Below, piece by piece: positions 18,361 to 26,257 of a stretch of DNA of 64,000 bases. The notes under the pieces are model-generated. The model saw only the letters and a program-made list of their open reading frames with translations, ran no database searches and was not told the origin of the DNA. The position numbers were made by a program, and so were the translations under genes. This DNA comes from JANPLD01 sp964445765. GTDB taxonomy: Bacteria; Pseudomonadota; Alphaproteobacteria; Rickettsiales; UBA8987. Position 1 is the stretch's first letter. Each line of letters opens with the position of its first letter. Location: contig CAYULD010000001.1 of assembly GCA_964445765.1 (NCBI GenBank), forward strand, positions 124,001 to 188,000. Reading direction: 5' to 3'.

Positions 18361-20079
18361 ATGACTTTTAATTCAAAAAACATGGGGTTTATGAAAAATA
18401 TTTTTGTAGGTAGAAAATTTTCTTGGAGCATTCGCAAGAAGGGGAAGCATATCTTTAATGCATGTGCAAATTTGGCAATTTTTGCTATATCTGTGGTAGC
18501 ATTTTCTGGTGTGGCAAATGCTAATCCACAAGGTGGCGTTGTTGCGTTTGGTTCTGCAACTATAAATAATATTTCTGCAACTGAGCTCAATATTAATCAG
18601 CATACAGATAAAGCATTAATTAATTGGGATTCCTTTGATATTGAAAAGGGGGAAACTACAAAATTCATTCAACCAAGTGCAGGCTCAATAGCTGTTAATA
18701 GAATTTCTAATAGTAATCAATTAACATCTATAAATGGTAACCTAGATGCCAATGGTCAGGTTATTGTAATAAACCCTAATGGTGTAATAATTGGTGCAGA
18801 TGGCAACATTGATACATCAGGCTTTGTAGCAACTACAGCTGACATAGATAATAATGAATTTGCTAACTCTACAGGTAAACTTAATTTCAACAAAGCAGGC
18901 AATGCTGATGCAAGCGTTGAAAACAGAGGTAAAATAACGATAAAAGATGCGGGTTTAGCTGCTTTGGTTGCTCCTACTGTAAAGAATGATGGTGTAATTC
19001 AAGGAAATCTTTCAAAAGTTCAGCTTGCAGGTGCAGATACTTTTGCAGTTGATATTTATGGCGATGGGTTATTTAATTTTGAGGTTAAAAACCCAACTGA
19101 TGGTTCAAAAAGAACAGTTAAATCCGAAAATAACGGGCAAATAATTACTGATGGTGGAAAAGTTTTAATGACAGCAGCAGCAGCAAGCAATGTTGTTGAT
19201 TCTGTAGTAAATAACAAAGGCACAATTCAAGCTAAGTCTTTGGTAAATAATAATGGTGAAATAATTTTAACCGGCGAGAATTCAGAAGTTAATGTTTCTG
19301 GCAAACTAGATGTTTCTGGTGAAAATGGTGGCGGTACAATAAAAGTAGGTGGTGATTATCAAGGCAAAGGAGCCTTAGCAAAAGCTAAAAAAATTAATGT
19401 AACTGAAGTAGCGGAAATAAAAGCTAACGCTACTAAAAACGGCGATGGTGGAAAAATATTTTTATGGTCTGAAGAACACACTGTGGCAACGGCTAAATTT
19501 GAAGCAAAAGGGGGTGCTGAAGGTGGAAATGGAGGTTTTGTTGAAACCTCTTCAAAAGGAACATTATATGTTGATGGTGCATCGGTAAATACTCTAGCTC
19601 CTAAAGGAAAAGTTGGAACTTGGTTGCTTGATCCAGATAATATTAATATCAAAACAACTGGTGTAAGTTATACTCCGCTTCCGGCTACTGGAACATCTGA
19701 TGTTAATGTATCTACTATTAATGCTGCGTTAAGTAATGTTGCATTAAGAGCAAATAATTCAATTAGTATTAATGCTGGCGTAAATATAGCTGCTGCAGGT
19801 GTTGGCATAAGCTTAGTTGCCGGAACAAATGGTAGCCAAATTTCTGGAACCGATATAAACGGAACAGCTATATCTTTAACTGGTGGCACTGGTTCAATTA
19901 GTATGTCTGGTGGCAATTTTATCAGAACAAATGGTGGCGATATAATATTGTTATCTGGTGACACTATTGGTATAAGCAATGCTACTCTTTATACAAGAGG
20001 GGGTGATGTAACCCTTATAAGTGGCGATATTCAATTCAACAACAGTTCATCTATCTATCTCGCGGTGGTGATGTGTTAA
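18361..20079 (+). CDS. TpsA-type secreted adhesin, N-terminal portion (frame interrupted)
   Basis: This is the first 572-codon open frame of the exoprotein. It starts with an extended signal region (KNIFVGRKFSWSIRKKGKH, then a hydrophobic core ending near VANA). The TPS/haemagglutination domain follows: NISATELNINQ, ALINWDSFDI, and VINPNGVIIG with NPNG at 138-141. The rest looks like a right-handed beta-helix of short Gly/Asn-rich turns. The true start may be the ATG at 18361 or the later one at 18391. The frame ends early at 20079 after a shift in an ATCT tract at 20049-20060. The other frame continues RGGDVLMRAIDVAGN directly, so the two ORFs were one gene of about 1265 codons. Without the second part the product would have no MBG repeats or C-terminal anchor. 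Confidence 0.85.
   Translation: MTFNSKNMGFMKNIFVGRKFSWSIRKKGKHIFNACANLAIFAISVVAFSGVANANPQGGVVAFGSATINNISATELNINQHTDKALINWDSFDIEKGETTKFIQPSAGSIAVNRISNSNQLTSINGNLDANGQVIVINPNGVIIGADGNIDTSGFVATTADIDNNEFANSTGKLNFNKAGNADASVENRGKITIKDAGLAALVAPTVKNDGVIQGNLSKVQLAGADTFAVDIYGDGLFNFEVKNPTDGSKRTVKSENNGQIITDGGKVLMTAAAASNVVDSVVNNKGTIQAKSLVNNNGEIILTGENSEVNVSGKLDVSGENGGGTIKVGGDYQGKGALAKAKKINVTEVAEIKANATKNGDGGKIFLWSEEHTVATAKFEAKGGAEGGNGGFVETSSKGTLYVDGASVNTLAPKGKVGTWLLDPDNINIKTTGVSYTPLPATGTSDVNVSTINAALSNVALRANNSISINAGVNIAAAGVGISLVAGTNGSQISGTDINGTAISLTGGTGSISMSGGNFIRTNGGDIILLSGDTIGISNATLYTRGGDVTLISGDIQFNNSSSIYLAVVMC
20049..20060 (+). repeat. Tetranucleotide tract (ATCT)3 at the TpsA frameshift
   Basis: Three ATCT units sit exactly where the reading frame changes. 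Adding one unit (+4 bp) makes the sequence read ...SSIYLSRGGDVLMRA... with no stop and joins both ORFs. The flanking protein pattern RGGDV also occurs 20-odd residues earlier as TRGGDVT, which supports this junction as the original reading. Confidence 0.7.
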
Positions 20080-22154
20080 TGAGAGCAATTGATGTTGCTG
20101 GAAACGCAACCGCTGGCGATATTCAAACAAACTCTACTAAAATCGATACTACTGATTTGTATAACACTGACAATCCAGCCGATATTGGTGGAATTGATTT
20201 AATTGAAAATGGCTCTCCGCTTGCGTTTAACAACTTCGGAAACCCAGGTAATACTTTCGTTGAAACTAGAAGTGGTGGTAACATAACTATTGAAGGTAAA
20301 ACAATCGGCGGAAATAGTGTTTGTTTTGCAGCAGGTGGAACTGGCTGTTTAGTTCAAGATCCACTTCCAGTAACAAATATTACTATAACCGCAGATCCAA
20401 AAACAAAAGTTTATGGTTCAGCTGATCCTTTATTTACTTACCTTTTAACATCTGGCTCACTTTTAGCTGGAGATACATTTACGGGTTCTCTAGATAGAAT
20501 TTTAGGTGAAAATGTTGGTTCTTACGCAATAAATCAAGGAACTTTAACTGCAACAGGTGCTGGCAACTACTCAATAACATATATTGGAAATTTCTTAACA
20601 ATTACCCCATACCAGCTTTGGGTAAATGCTGATGCTCAAAGTAAAATCTATGGTGATACTGATCCAGCATTGACATATACCTTCGGTACATTACAAAATG
20701 GCGATACTTCATCGGTATTCTCAGGGTCTTTATCTCGTGCTTCCGGTGAAAATGTTGGTAACTATTCGATTAACAAAAATACATTAAATGCAGGTAGCAA
20801 CTACGATATAGTCTACACGGGTGCTAATTTTGCTATTACACCTGCTTCATTAGTGATTACAGCTGATGATAAAACTAAGATATATGGTGATGCTAACCCA
20901 GCATTAACTGCATCTTACTCAGGATTTAAAAATGGTGATGATGAGGCTGATTTAGATACAGCAGTTTCATTGGTAACTTCAGCAACTACTGGCTCTAATG
21001 TTGGTAACTATGCTATCGAAGCATCTGGTGCTACTGATGGTAACTACATTATTTCATTCAATAATGGTAACTTGTCAATTACACCTGCTTCATTAGTGAT
21101 TACAGCTGATGATAAAACTAAGATATATGGTGATGCTAACCCAGCATTAACTGCATCTTACTCAGGATTTAAAAATGGTGATGATGAGGCTGATTTAGAT
21201 ACAGCAGTTTCATTGGTAACTTCAGCAACTACTGGCTCTAATGTTGGTAACTATGCTATCGAAGCATCTGGTGCTACTGATGGTAACTACATTATTTCAT
21301 TCAATAATGGTAACTTGTCAATTACACCTGCTTCATTAGTGATTACAGCTGATAGCTCCTCAAAAGTGTATGGAAGCTCTGATTCTCCATTAACATATTC
21401 AGCCACTGGTTTAGTTACAGGAGATTTTATTAATGGATCTCTTAGCAGAGATACTGGAGAAAATGTTGGAACTTATGCTATAAACCAAGGAAGCCTAGAT
21501 GCTGGATCAAACTATAATGTATCTTTCAATAATGGCATTTTAACAATAACTCCATATAATCTAAGCGTAACCGCAGATAATAAGACTAAAGTTGAAGGCG
21601 AATCTGATCCTTTATTTACATATAATTTTGCAAGCTTGGTAAATGGTGATGATGCTTCTATATTTAGTGGCGATTTAATAAGAGATTTAGGTGAAACTGC
21701 CGGGAACTATTTTATTGAACAAGGAACGCTTAATGCTGGTAAAAACTATCAGATATCTTTTGTTAGTGGTCTTCTTACTATAACAGCAAAACCAGTTAAT
21801 AATGTTGTTGCTCCATTTATTAATATCGATCCATTAAATAGACCTATAATTTCTGTGGCTGATCAAGCGATCAACTTAGATTTACAATTTGAAGGATATG
21901 AGCCTTTAACAGTTGGAACTGATGTGAGCATTTCTTCTATAGCGATTACACCAGAAGCTTTCTCCACTATTGCACCAGCTGCAGGAGGAACTAAAGGTAA
22001 AAGAACTGCTAATAAAGTATCTTCATCAACCAATAATCTCGCTAATATTCAACCAGCCGCAGGAGGAAATGATACTAACTCAATAGCACAGTATAGTGAT
22101 ATTGATTGTGCGAATAGCTTCTTAGATAACAAGCCTTGTGGAATTCAAAACTAG
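20073..22154 (+). CDS. TpsA-type secreted adhesin, C-terminal portion: MBG repeats, two PAAGG sites, Cys pair
   Basis: This is the continuation of the adhesin in the shifted frame; the GTG at 20073 is simply the first possible start after the shift, not a likely real start. About six MBG-type repeat domains run from 20376 to 21789, each opening like ITADDKTKIYGDANPALTA. Two adjacent repeats are identical at the DNA level. The tail has PAAGG at 21975-21989 and again at 22053-22067, then DIDCANSFLDNKPCGIQN with two cysteines separated by nine residues (codons 22107 and 22137). In HMW1/CdrA adhesins such a C-terminal cysteine pair holds the protein in TpsB, and di-alanine sites are LapG targets. 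A terminator follows 30 bp after the stop. Confidence 0.85.
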   Translation: MLMRAIDVAGNATAGDIQTNSTKIDTTDLYNTDNPADIGGIDLIENGSPLAFNNFGNPGNTFVETRSGGNITIEGKTIGGNSVCFAAGGTGCLVQDPLPVTNITITADPKTKVYGSADPLFTYLLTSGSLLAGDTFTGSLDRILGENVGSYAINQGTLTATGAGNYSITYIGNFLTITPYQLWVNADAQSKIYGDTDPALTYTFGTLQNGDTSSVFSGSLSRASGENVGNYSINKNTLNAGSNYDIVYTGANFAITPASLVITADDKTKIYGDANPALTASYSGFKNGDDEADLDTAVSLVTSATTGSNVGNYAIEASGATDGNYIISFNNGNLSITPASLVITADDKTKIYGDANPALTASYSGFKNGDDEADLDTAVSLVTSATTGSNVGNYAIEASGATDGNYIISFNNGNLSITPASLVITADSSSKVYGSSDSPLTYSATGLVTGDFINGSLSRDTGENVGTYAINQGSLDAGSNYNVSFNNGILTITPYNLSVTADNKTKVEGESDPLFTYNFASLVNGDDASIFSGDLIRDLGETAGNYFIEQGTLNAGKNYQISFVSGLLTITAKPVNNVVAPFINIDPLNRPIISVADQAINLDLQFEGYEPLTVGTDVSISSIAITPEAFSTIAPAAGGTKGKRTANKVSSSTNNLANIQPAAGGNDTNSIAQYSDIDCANSFLDNKPCGIQN
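20835..21353 (+). repeat. Perfect 243-bp tandem repeat within the MBG region
   Basis: 20835-21077 and 21078-21320 are identical, and the first 33 bp of a third copy follow (to 21353) before the sequence diverges. The unit is 81 codons, exactly one MBG domain, so copy number could change without a frameshift. The perfect identity indicates a recent duplication. Confidence 0.95.
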
Positions 22155-22184
22155 TTTTTTGAATTTGTGATTGTAGTAATTTTT

Positions 22185-22208
22185 AGGGTGGGGATACCCA
22201 CCCTTTTT
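22185..22208 (+). terminator. Rho-independent terminator of the tpsB-tpsA operon
   Basis: Perfect 7-bp GC-rich stem GGGTGGG/CCCACCC with a GATA loop (22186-22203), followed by five T. It lies 30 bp after the tpsA stop. Confidence 0.9.
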
Positions 22209-22252
22209 ATAGGTTATTTATTGATATTCTTCCGAGATAAGTTAACAATCCA

Positions 22253-22445
22253 CCACCATTTTACACTTTACGGAATTTTCTCCGAAATTTTTACCCGCCT
22301 TTTATCCGCAAGGTTCTGCCGTTATTTCAAGCCTAACCATTAAACCTTTTCAAAATTGCCTTCCTGCCTTTTTACTATATATTTCAATGGATTAACTTTT
22401 TGGCGGTTCGAGTTACCTATGTGAAGGATAGTTAATTTATTTGGA
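22253..22445 (+). repeat. Direct repeat copy B (candidate right att site)
   Basis: Second copy of the tRNA-Val-linked repeat: 55 identical bases (22253-22307, starting CCACCA as in the tRNA end), about 93 bp with a few mismatches, then a second homologous block near 22370-22445. There is no tRNA body here, only the CCACCA end. With copy A it brackets about 17.2 kb that contains only accessory genes. The 22155-22472 gap holds this repeat and the tpsA terminator and no gene. Confidence 0.7.
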
Positions 22446-22472
22446 AATCTTTAATTATTATTTATAAATTAT

Positions 22473-23345
22473 TTATTTTCGCCTTTGCTTATGGAAATCC
22501 TCAACAGCATTTTCAACCTGTTTAATTCTATTATTATTAAAATAAATATCCACTTTTTTTAGTAAGAAAAAAGCTTGCTTTAGGCTGATTGGTGATTCTT
22601 CTGGTTTATCTAGGGCTTTATTTATTAAGCTTTCCATTTGAGTAACTATCTTTCCACGGACTTCATAAATATCTTCCAAAGCTCTTTGAAAGCACCCATT
22701 TCTGCACATCAAATCTTTGATTTTTGAAAAATCTCGTAAATCTGTAGCAGTTGTTTTGTTAATTCTATTCGGGCTTATATCATGCTTTAAGCGGTTTTTT
22801 ATATATAATTTATCTGATTTTGAAAATTCACTGAATCTATCCGTAAGTCTGGTAATTTCACCTTTGAACCAGCCTGCACCTGCATTTGCTTTGTCTGGAT
22901 TTAGGTCTGCAATGTCATTAGGTTTTTCCATATTAACAAAAATGTGGTTTCTAAAAAAATCAATCAATTCTTTTTTTAAACCAGATTTATCACCTTTCAT
23001 TAACTCACCATCAACTTCTAATATATCTGCTATCACCGCCGTTGTATCGTAACCTTTCAATCTTTTTTGATAAAATTTTTCAATTTCTTCTTTTGAAGTA
23101 TTTTTTTCTGCCAATTCAAATATGCTAGGGATTTCACCTTTCAAAACTGCTTCCTGAGTTTCTTTTACATTGTCATAATTTTGTTTTATTATTGAAAAAG
23201 CTTTTTTTCCTCTTTCACCATGTTGTAAAAGAGTTTCTTCAATGTGATTTAAAAGTTTGTTACTAACTGCAAAATAATCACTTTCTGTACCTTTTTTAAA
23301 GCCGTCTTTGCCGTCATAATAAGCGTTTTCAATATAAGTTATCAT
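22473..23345 (-). CDS. Unknown protein, C-terminal part of a gene split by a frameshift
   Basis: The 290-codon frame starting at ATG 23345 is open further upstream to about 23519, reading ...TIWQKFFDKKFANKTSLFRSE..., and joins in sense to the 23491-23796 ORF if one AG/CT unit is added. The product is mostly helical and charged, with several Glu/Lys-rich stretches. No membrane segment, signal peptide or known catalytic motif is visible. I do not recognise the family. It lies between repeat copy B and a recombinase remnant, so it belongs to the accessory region. Confidence 0.45.
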   Translation of the reverse strand: MITYIENAYYDGKDGFKKGTESDYFAVSNKLLNHIEETLLQHGERGKKAFSIIKQNYDNVKETQEAVLKGEIPSIFELAEKNTSKEEIEKFYQKRLKGYDTTAVIADILEVDGELMKGDKSGLKKELIDFFRNHIFVNMEKPNDIADLNPDKANAGAGWFKGEITRLTDRFSEFSKSDKLYIKNRLKHDISPNRINKTTATDLRDFSKIKDLMCRNGCFQRALEDIYEVRGKIVTQMESLINKALDKPEESPISLKQAFFLLKKVDIYFNNNRIKQVENAVEDFHKQRRK

Positions 23346-23490
23346 ATCAAAAAGCTCTATTGAAACTGCAACATCTTTATGAAATTCTGGTATTTCTAAT
23401 TTTTGTTGCTGGTTACTTGGCTCAATTAAATTTTGGAAGATGAAATATGTTTCAGAGCGAAATAAACTTGTTTTGTTAGCGAATTTTTTA

Positions 23491-23796
23491 TCAAAGAATT
23501 TTTGCCAAATAGTACTCTCTCTCTAGATTTCCGCCATTAAATCCAAGTTTTGTGGCTATTTCTTGAAATTCACCACGAATTAAATTAAAATTTGCAGATG
23601 AAAATAAATTAAAGCCATTTTTGAAAGGTTCTTTTTCTTCCTTTCCTTTGCTATTAACTCTGGTGTTTTTATATTCAGAGGCTGAGCTTTCAAAACTAAA
23701 CAAAATAGCATTATACATTCCGTCATAACCTTCTGGAAGTTGGTATGAAGTTTTTGCCCTTTCGGATTCTAAGAATTTTTCAAAAGATTTGCTCAT
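23491..23796 (-). CDS. Unknown protein, N-terminal part of the same split gene
   Basis: A 101-codon frame (start SKSFEKFLESERAKTSYQLP) whose last residues YYLAKIL are out of frame. The switch occurs at a (CT)5 tract at 23515-23524 on the + strand. Six units instead of five would give one continuous protein of about 440 residues ending at 22473. Function is unknown. Either a decayed gene, a slippage-switched gene or a sequencing error. Confidence 0.45.
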   Translation of the reverse strand: MSKSFEKFLESERAKTSYQLPEGYDGMYNAILFSFESSASEYKNTRVNSKGKEEKEPFKNGFNLFSSANFNLIRGEFQEIATKLGFNGGNLEREYYLAKIL

Positions 23797-23866
23797 AATA
23801 CCTTAGGTAACTGCTCCATTGTAACAATAATATCTATTTTATTCAATCTAAGATTTCCAAAAGTAT

Positions 23867-23931
23867 GATTTCTGCTCTTCCCAACTTAATGGGAATTTGT
23901 TCATTAGACTTAATAGTGTTAATGTTTTCGG
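23867..23931 (-). pseudogene. Short remnant of a second recombinase C-terminus
   Basis: About 65 bp closely match 12170-12235, the end of the recombinase relic. On the minus strand it reads KTLTLLSLMNKFPLSWEEQK, against SLTLLSLTNKFPLSWEEQK in the other copy. The remainder is gone. This marks a second, older insertion edge just before the core DNA resumes. Confidence 0.65.
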
Positions 23932-24176
23932 TTGCAACATTAACTACTAGAGGCTTTGACGATTTTACAATGCAAGTTAGCTTTGGTAGGCTTTTATCAG
24001 TTATAATAATGATTTTTGGCGTGTCATTATTTATTAGACTTATTCAATCTATTTTCAAACCCTATAAAGTTAAATTTGAGTGCAAAAAATGCGGTCTTTA
24101 TTTGCATGATAGGGATGCAATCCACTGTAAACATTGTGGGGAAACAATAGCAATTCCTGATGATGGCCTTAATTAA
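23922..24176 (+). CDS. Small membrane protein with a C-terminal zinc ribbon
   Basis: From ATG 23922 the product has about 84 residues: a hydrophobic segment (LLSVIIMIFGVSLFIRLI) and then a CKKC...CKHC zinc ribbon. The open frame extends to 23865, but those codons lie antisense over the recombinase remnant, so the upstream part is probably not original. Even the 23922 start may be a fusion made by the insertion. Function is unknown; possibly a truncated gene. Confidence 0.45.
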   Translation: MFSVATLTTRGFDDFTMQVSFGRLLSVIIMIFGVSLFIRLIQSIFKPYKVKFECKKCGLYLHDRDAIHCKHCGETIAIPDDGLN

Positions 24177-24275
24177 ATTATAAAATAGTTATTAATTTAA
24201 AAAAATCTTGATATTAACCTTTAGATTATTTAACAATACTTGGGTTCACCTCTAAATTTCCCAAAATATTGTTCA

Positions 24276-25478
24276 ATGAAAATTATTACCAATAAAATTA
24301 ATCGCTTTGTTAAGAAATTCATAGAAATGGAATCTTCAAGTGGCTTGGTAATGATTTTTTTTACTCTGCTTGCAATTATTTTTGCCAATACTTCTCTAGA
24401 AAATCTTTATAAATCATTCATACATTTCAAAATTTCACTAGGAAGCAACCATAACCTAATTGAATTTACCCTTAAAACCTTTGTTAAAGATGTTTTAATG
24501 TGCGTGTTTTTCTTCATAGTGGGTATGGAGCTAAAATATGAAATGTTACAGGGTAACTTATCAAAAAAAGGTCAGAAAATTTTACCTTTAATAGCGGCAA
24601 TCGGTGGAATAATTGCACCTGCATTAATTTTCTTTTTATTTAATTTTAATCACCCTGAGAATTATAAAGGCTGGGCTGTGCCAACGGCTACAGATATTGC
24701 ATTTGCCTTATGCATTTTATCATTGATGGGTAAAGCTGTGCCAATATCTGCTAAAGTTTTTTTATTAGCAATCGCAATATATGATGACTTAGCCGCAATA
24801 ATTATAATTGCTTTATTTTATAGTGCTGGCGTAAAAATTATACCAATAACATTAGCAATTATTGGGGTTATAATTCTCTATATACTTAATAGGTTGAGAA
24901 TTGATAATATAATCCCTTATATTTTAACTGGCTTTTATTTATGGATATGCTTTCATTATTCAGGTGTTCACACTACAATAGCAGGGGTGATATTAGGATT
25001 ATATATTCCACTCAATGGTTACAAAAACCAAACTCAATCACCACTTAAACATTTAATGCATACTATTCACCCGTGGGTGGCTTTTTTGATATTGCCATTA
25101 TTTGCATTTGTTAGCTCTGGTGTTAGCTTCAAGACGCTTTCTACTGAAGAGCTTTTTGCACCATTAACAATTGGAACCGCCTTATCATTATTTGTTGGTA
25201 AACAACTTGGAATATATTTGGCCACTTTTGCATCATACAAACTTAAAATTGCAGATAAGCCTGATGGTTCAGAATGGATAGACATTTACGGAGTTTCTAT
25301 TGTTGCAGGTATTGGCTTTACAATGAGCCTTTTTGTTGGAATGCTTGCTTTCAAAGAGCCTATTTTACAAGATGAAGTAAAAATTGGCGTAATAATTGGC
25401 TCATTACTATCAACCATTCTTGGCTTTATTATTTTTAAGGTAATTAAGAATAAAAATACTAATACAAATTCTCTTTAG
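24276..25478 (+). CDS. nhaA: Na+/H+ antiporter NhaA
   Basis: NhaA exchanges protons for cytoplasmic sodium at the inner membrane and controls pH and salt balance. The 400-residue protein with about 12 hydrophobic segments contains MESSSGLVMIFF, VGMELKYEM, PTATDIAFALCILSLMGK and AIYDDLAAI, which carries the paired Asp of the ion site. An upstream start at 24240 would add twelve residues that look unlike the family. ATG 24276 gives the normal N-terminus. The 3' end overlaps convergent panB by 20 bp. Confidence 0.94.
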   Translation: MKIITNKINRFVKKFIEMESSSGLVMIFFTLLAIIFANTSLENLYKSFIHFKISLGSNHNLIEFTLKTFVKDVLMCVFFFIVGMELKYEMLQGNLSKKGQKILPLIAAIGGIIAPALIFFLFNFNHPENYKGWAVPTATDIAFALCILSLMGKAVPISAKVFLLAIAIYDDLAAIIIIALFYSAGVKIIPITLAIIGVIILYILNRLRIDNIIPYILTGFYLWICFHYSGVHTTIAGVILGLYIPLNGYKNQTQSPLKHLMHTIHPWVAFLILPLFAFVSSGVSFKTLSTEELFAPLTIGTALSLFVGKQLGIYLATFASYKLKIADKPDGSEWIDIYGVSIVAGIGFTMSLFVGMLAFKEPILQDEVKIGVIIGSLLSTILGFIIFKVIKNKNTNTNSL

Positions 25479-26247
25479 TGGGGAATTTTTGGGATTTAAC
25501 TTCGCTAGAATATTTTTTCACCGCATTTGAAATTACTTCTTTTATATTAGAATATTTCTTAACAAATTTTGGCGTTTCATCAAAAAAACCAAGCATATCT
25601 TCAGTTACTAAAACTTGGCCATCACAATTTTCAGAAGCACCAATACCAATAACAGGAATTTTTGAAATTTTACAAATTTTATCCGCAAGAGATTTTTTAA
25701 CCCCTTCTATTACAACTGAAAAAGCCCCAGAATTATTAATTTTTTCTATATCTGCAATGATAGAATTCTCTGAATTTTTATCTTTACCTTGAATGTTATA
25801 GCCACCATATTGGTTAAAATGCTGAGGTTTTAAGCCAATATGAGCCATAACTGGAATACCCCTTTCAGTAAGGAATTTTATAGTTTCTACCATCTCAGAG
25901 CCACCTTCAAGTTTAACCGCCCCGCAATTTGTTTCTTGCAGAATTTTTGCGGCATTTCTAAAGGCTTGCTCTTTACTTTCTTGATAAGTTGCAAAGGGCA
26001 TATCAACCACAACAAGCGAATTTTTGCTAGAATTTACAACCGCCTTGCCGTGATTAATCATCATATCAAGTGATACTTGAAGCGTTGATGGATAGCCATA
26101 TAAAACCATTCCCAAGCTATCACCAACCAATAAAATATCGCAATAATTATCCAAAATTTTTGCATAATTAGCGGTATAGCAAGTTAAAACTGAAATTTTT
26201 TCATTATTAGCTTTTAGCTTAGAAATTTCTTTAATAGTTTTTCTCAT
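25459..26247 (-). CDS. panB: 3-methyl-2-oxobutanoate hydroxymethyltransferase
   Basis: PanB makes ketopantoate, the first committed step of pantothenate/CoA synthesis. The 262-residue TIM barrel shows the typical TCYTANYAKILDN start, LLVGDSLGMVLYG (metal-binding Asp), DMPFATYQ, VKLEGG, MAHIGLKPQ, and IPVIGIGASENCDGQVLVTEDMLG. It is the last gene of a minus-strand set with panC, separated from it by a GIY-YIG-like gene. The 3' end overlaps nhaA. Confidence 0.95.
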   Translation of the reverse strand: MRKTIKEISKLKANNEKISVLTCYTANYAKILDNYCDILLVGDSLGMVLYGYPSTLQVSLDMMINHGKAVVNSSKNSLVVVDMPFATYQESKEQAFRNAAKILQETNCGAVKLEGGSEMVETIKFLTERGIPVMAHIGLKPQHFNQYGGYNIQGKDKNSENSIIADIEKINNSGAFSVVIEGVKKSLADKICKISKIPVIGIGASENCDGQVLVTEDMLGFFDETPKFVKKYSNIKEVISNAVKKYSSEVKSQKFPTKENLY

Positions 26248-26257
26248 AATTTTATAA

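Noticed and set aside
23865..24176. 103-residue protein starting at 23865
   Set aside because: Its first codons are antisense to a recombinase remnant, so a start at or after 23922 is more likely.
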